A program made the position numbers and the translations under genes. Below are positions 63,952 to 64,000 of a DNA stretch of 64,000 bases, one piece after another (positions within the stretch are counted from its first letter, which is position 1; each line of letters starts with the position of its first letter). Under the pieces are notes generated by a model, which had not been told where the DNA came from, made no database searches, and worked only from the letters and a program-made list of their open reading frames with translations. The DNA comes from Halostella pelagica (GTDB lineage Archaea > Halobacteriota > Halobacteria > Halobacteriales > Natronoarchaeaceae): NCBI GenBank assembly GCA_005954745.1, contig CP040680.1:1-64000 (forward strand), read 5' to 3'.

Positions 63952-64000
63952 GCGTGGTCAGTGTACTCGTCGGCCGTTTCTTCGCGAGCGGCTACAACCG
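63948..64000 (-). CDS. Antitoxin C-terminus (partial, cut by right edge)
   Basis: The last 16 codons of a frame (VVAAREETADEYTDHA) end with TGA at 63948-63950 and overlap the PIN toxin start by four bases (GTGA), the usual VapB-VapC coupling. The rest is outside the window. Confidence 0.5.
   Translation of the reverse strand, partial: VVAAREETADEYTDHA

Overview
The window is from a halophilic archaeon (class Halobacteria). The evidence is the strongly acidic proteins, a response regulator that appears to carry a C-terminal HalX-like segment, many leaderless genes with a TATA-like box about 27 bases before the start codon, haloarchaeal-type winged-helix proteins, and remnants of haloarchaeal insertion sequences. 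Genus cannot be told from the sequence alone. No rRNA, tRNA or CRISPR array was seen.

Layout. 1-4.6 kb: a frameshifted MBL-fold hydrolase entering from the left edge, followed by two pairs of paralogous unknown genes (an immunity-array-like arrangement). 4.7-6.8 kb: remnants (IS6-type transposase tail, alpha/beta hydrolase tail, enolase-superfamily gene with one in-frame TAG, transposase C-terminus). 7.2-9.9 kb: a convergent two-component pair, an HxlR-like/receiver/HalX-like regulator and a 7TM-PAS histidine kinase. 10.1-22.9 kb: one gene for a 4251-residue secreted, membrane-anchored protein made almost wholly of calcium-binding type 3 thrombospondin-like repeats, overlapped by a small membrane-protein gene with a clear Shine-Dalgarno. 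23.4-30.7 kb: membrane-wHTH protein, transposase/antitoxin chimera plus broken MazF-like toxin, zinc-ribbon twins, cytochrome P450, NhaC antiporter and two gene tails. 30.9-35.2 kb: a luxE-luxE-luxC fatty-acid-reductase-like cluster with two small unknown ORFs behind it. 35.5-37.7 kb: winged-helix gene, possible TumE-like toxin and a complete tyrosine recombinase in one tight operon.

37.8-58 kb is an accessory zone full of membrane proteins and broken genes: FmdE-like protein, two truncated metal P-type ATPases, an ion channel, a YHS-containing permease with a stop and a frameshift, an ABC-2 exporter, SpoIIM-like and CPBP pseudogenes, DUF2071, a bactofilin-like membrane protein overlapping an MFS transporter, a flavodoxin and a second CPBP protease. 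It ends at a second, 5'-truncated copy of the recombinase fused to a third P-type ATPase piece, so about 20 kb lies between two direct recombinase copies. 58.5-59.2 kb holds a transposase with two near-perfect hairpins inside its gene. 59.3-62.6 kb is a three-gene ABC operon (ATPase plus two FtsX-type permeases). The right edge has a stop-interrupted membrane hydrolase and a stop-interrupted PIN toxin with the tail of its antitoxin.

The two most notable parts are the lux-type acyl reductase cluster without luciferase and the giant repeat protein next to its own sensor pair. The high count of single stops and one-base frameshifts means either real decay of a mobile island or sequencing errors; this must be settled before any broken gene is interpreted.
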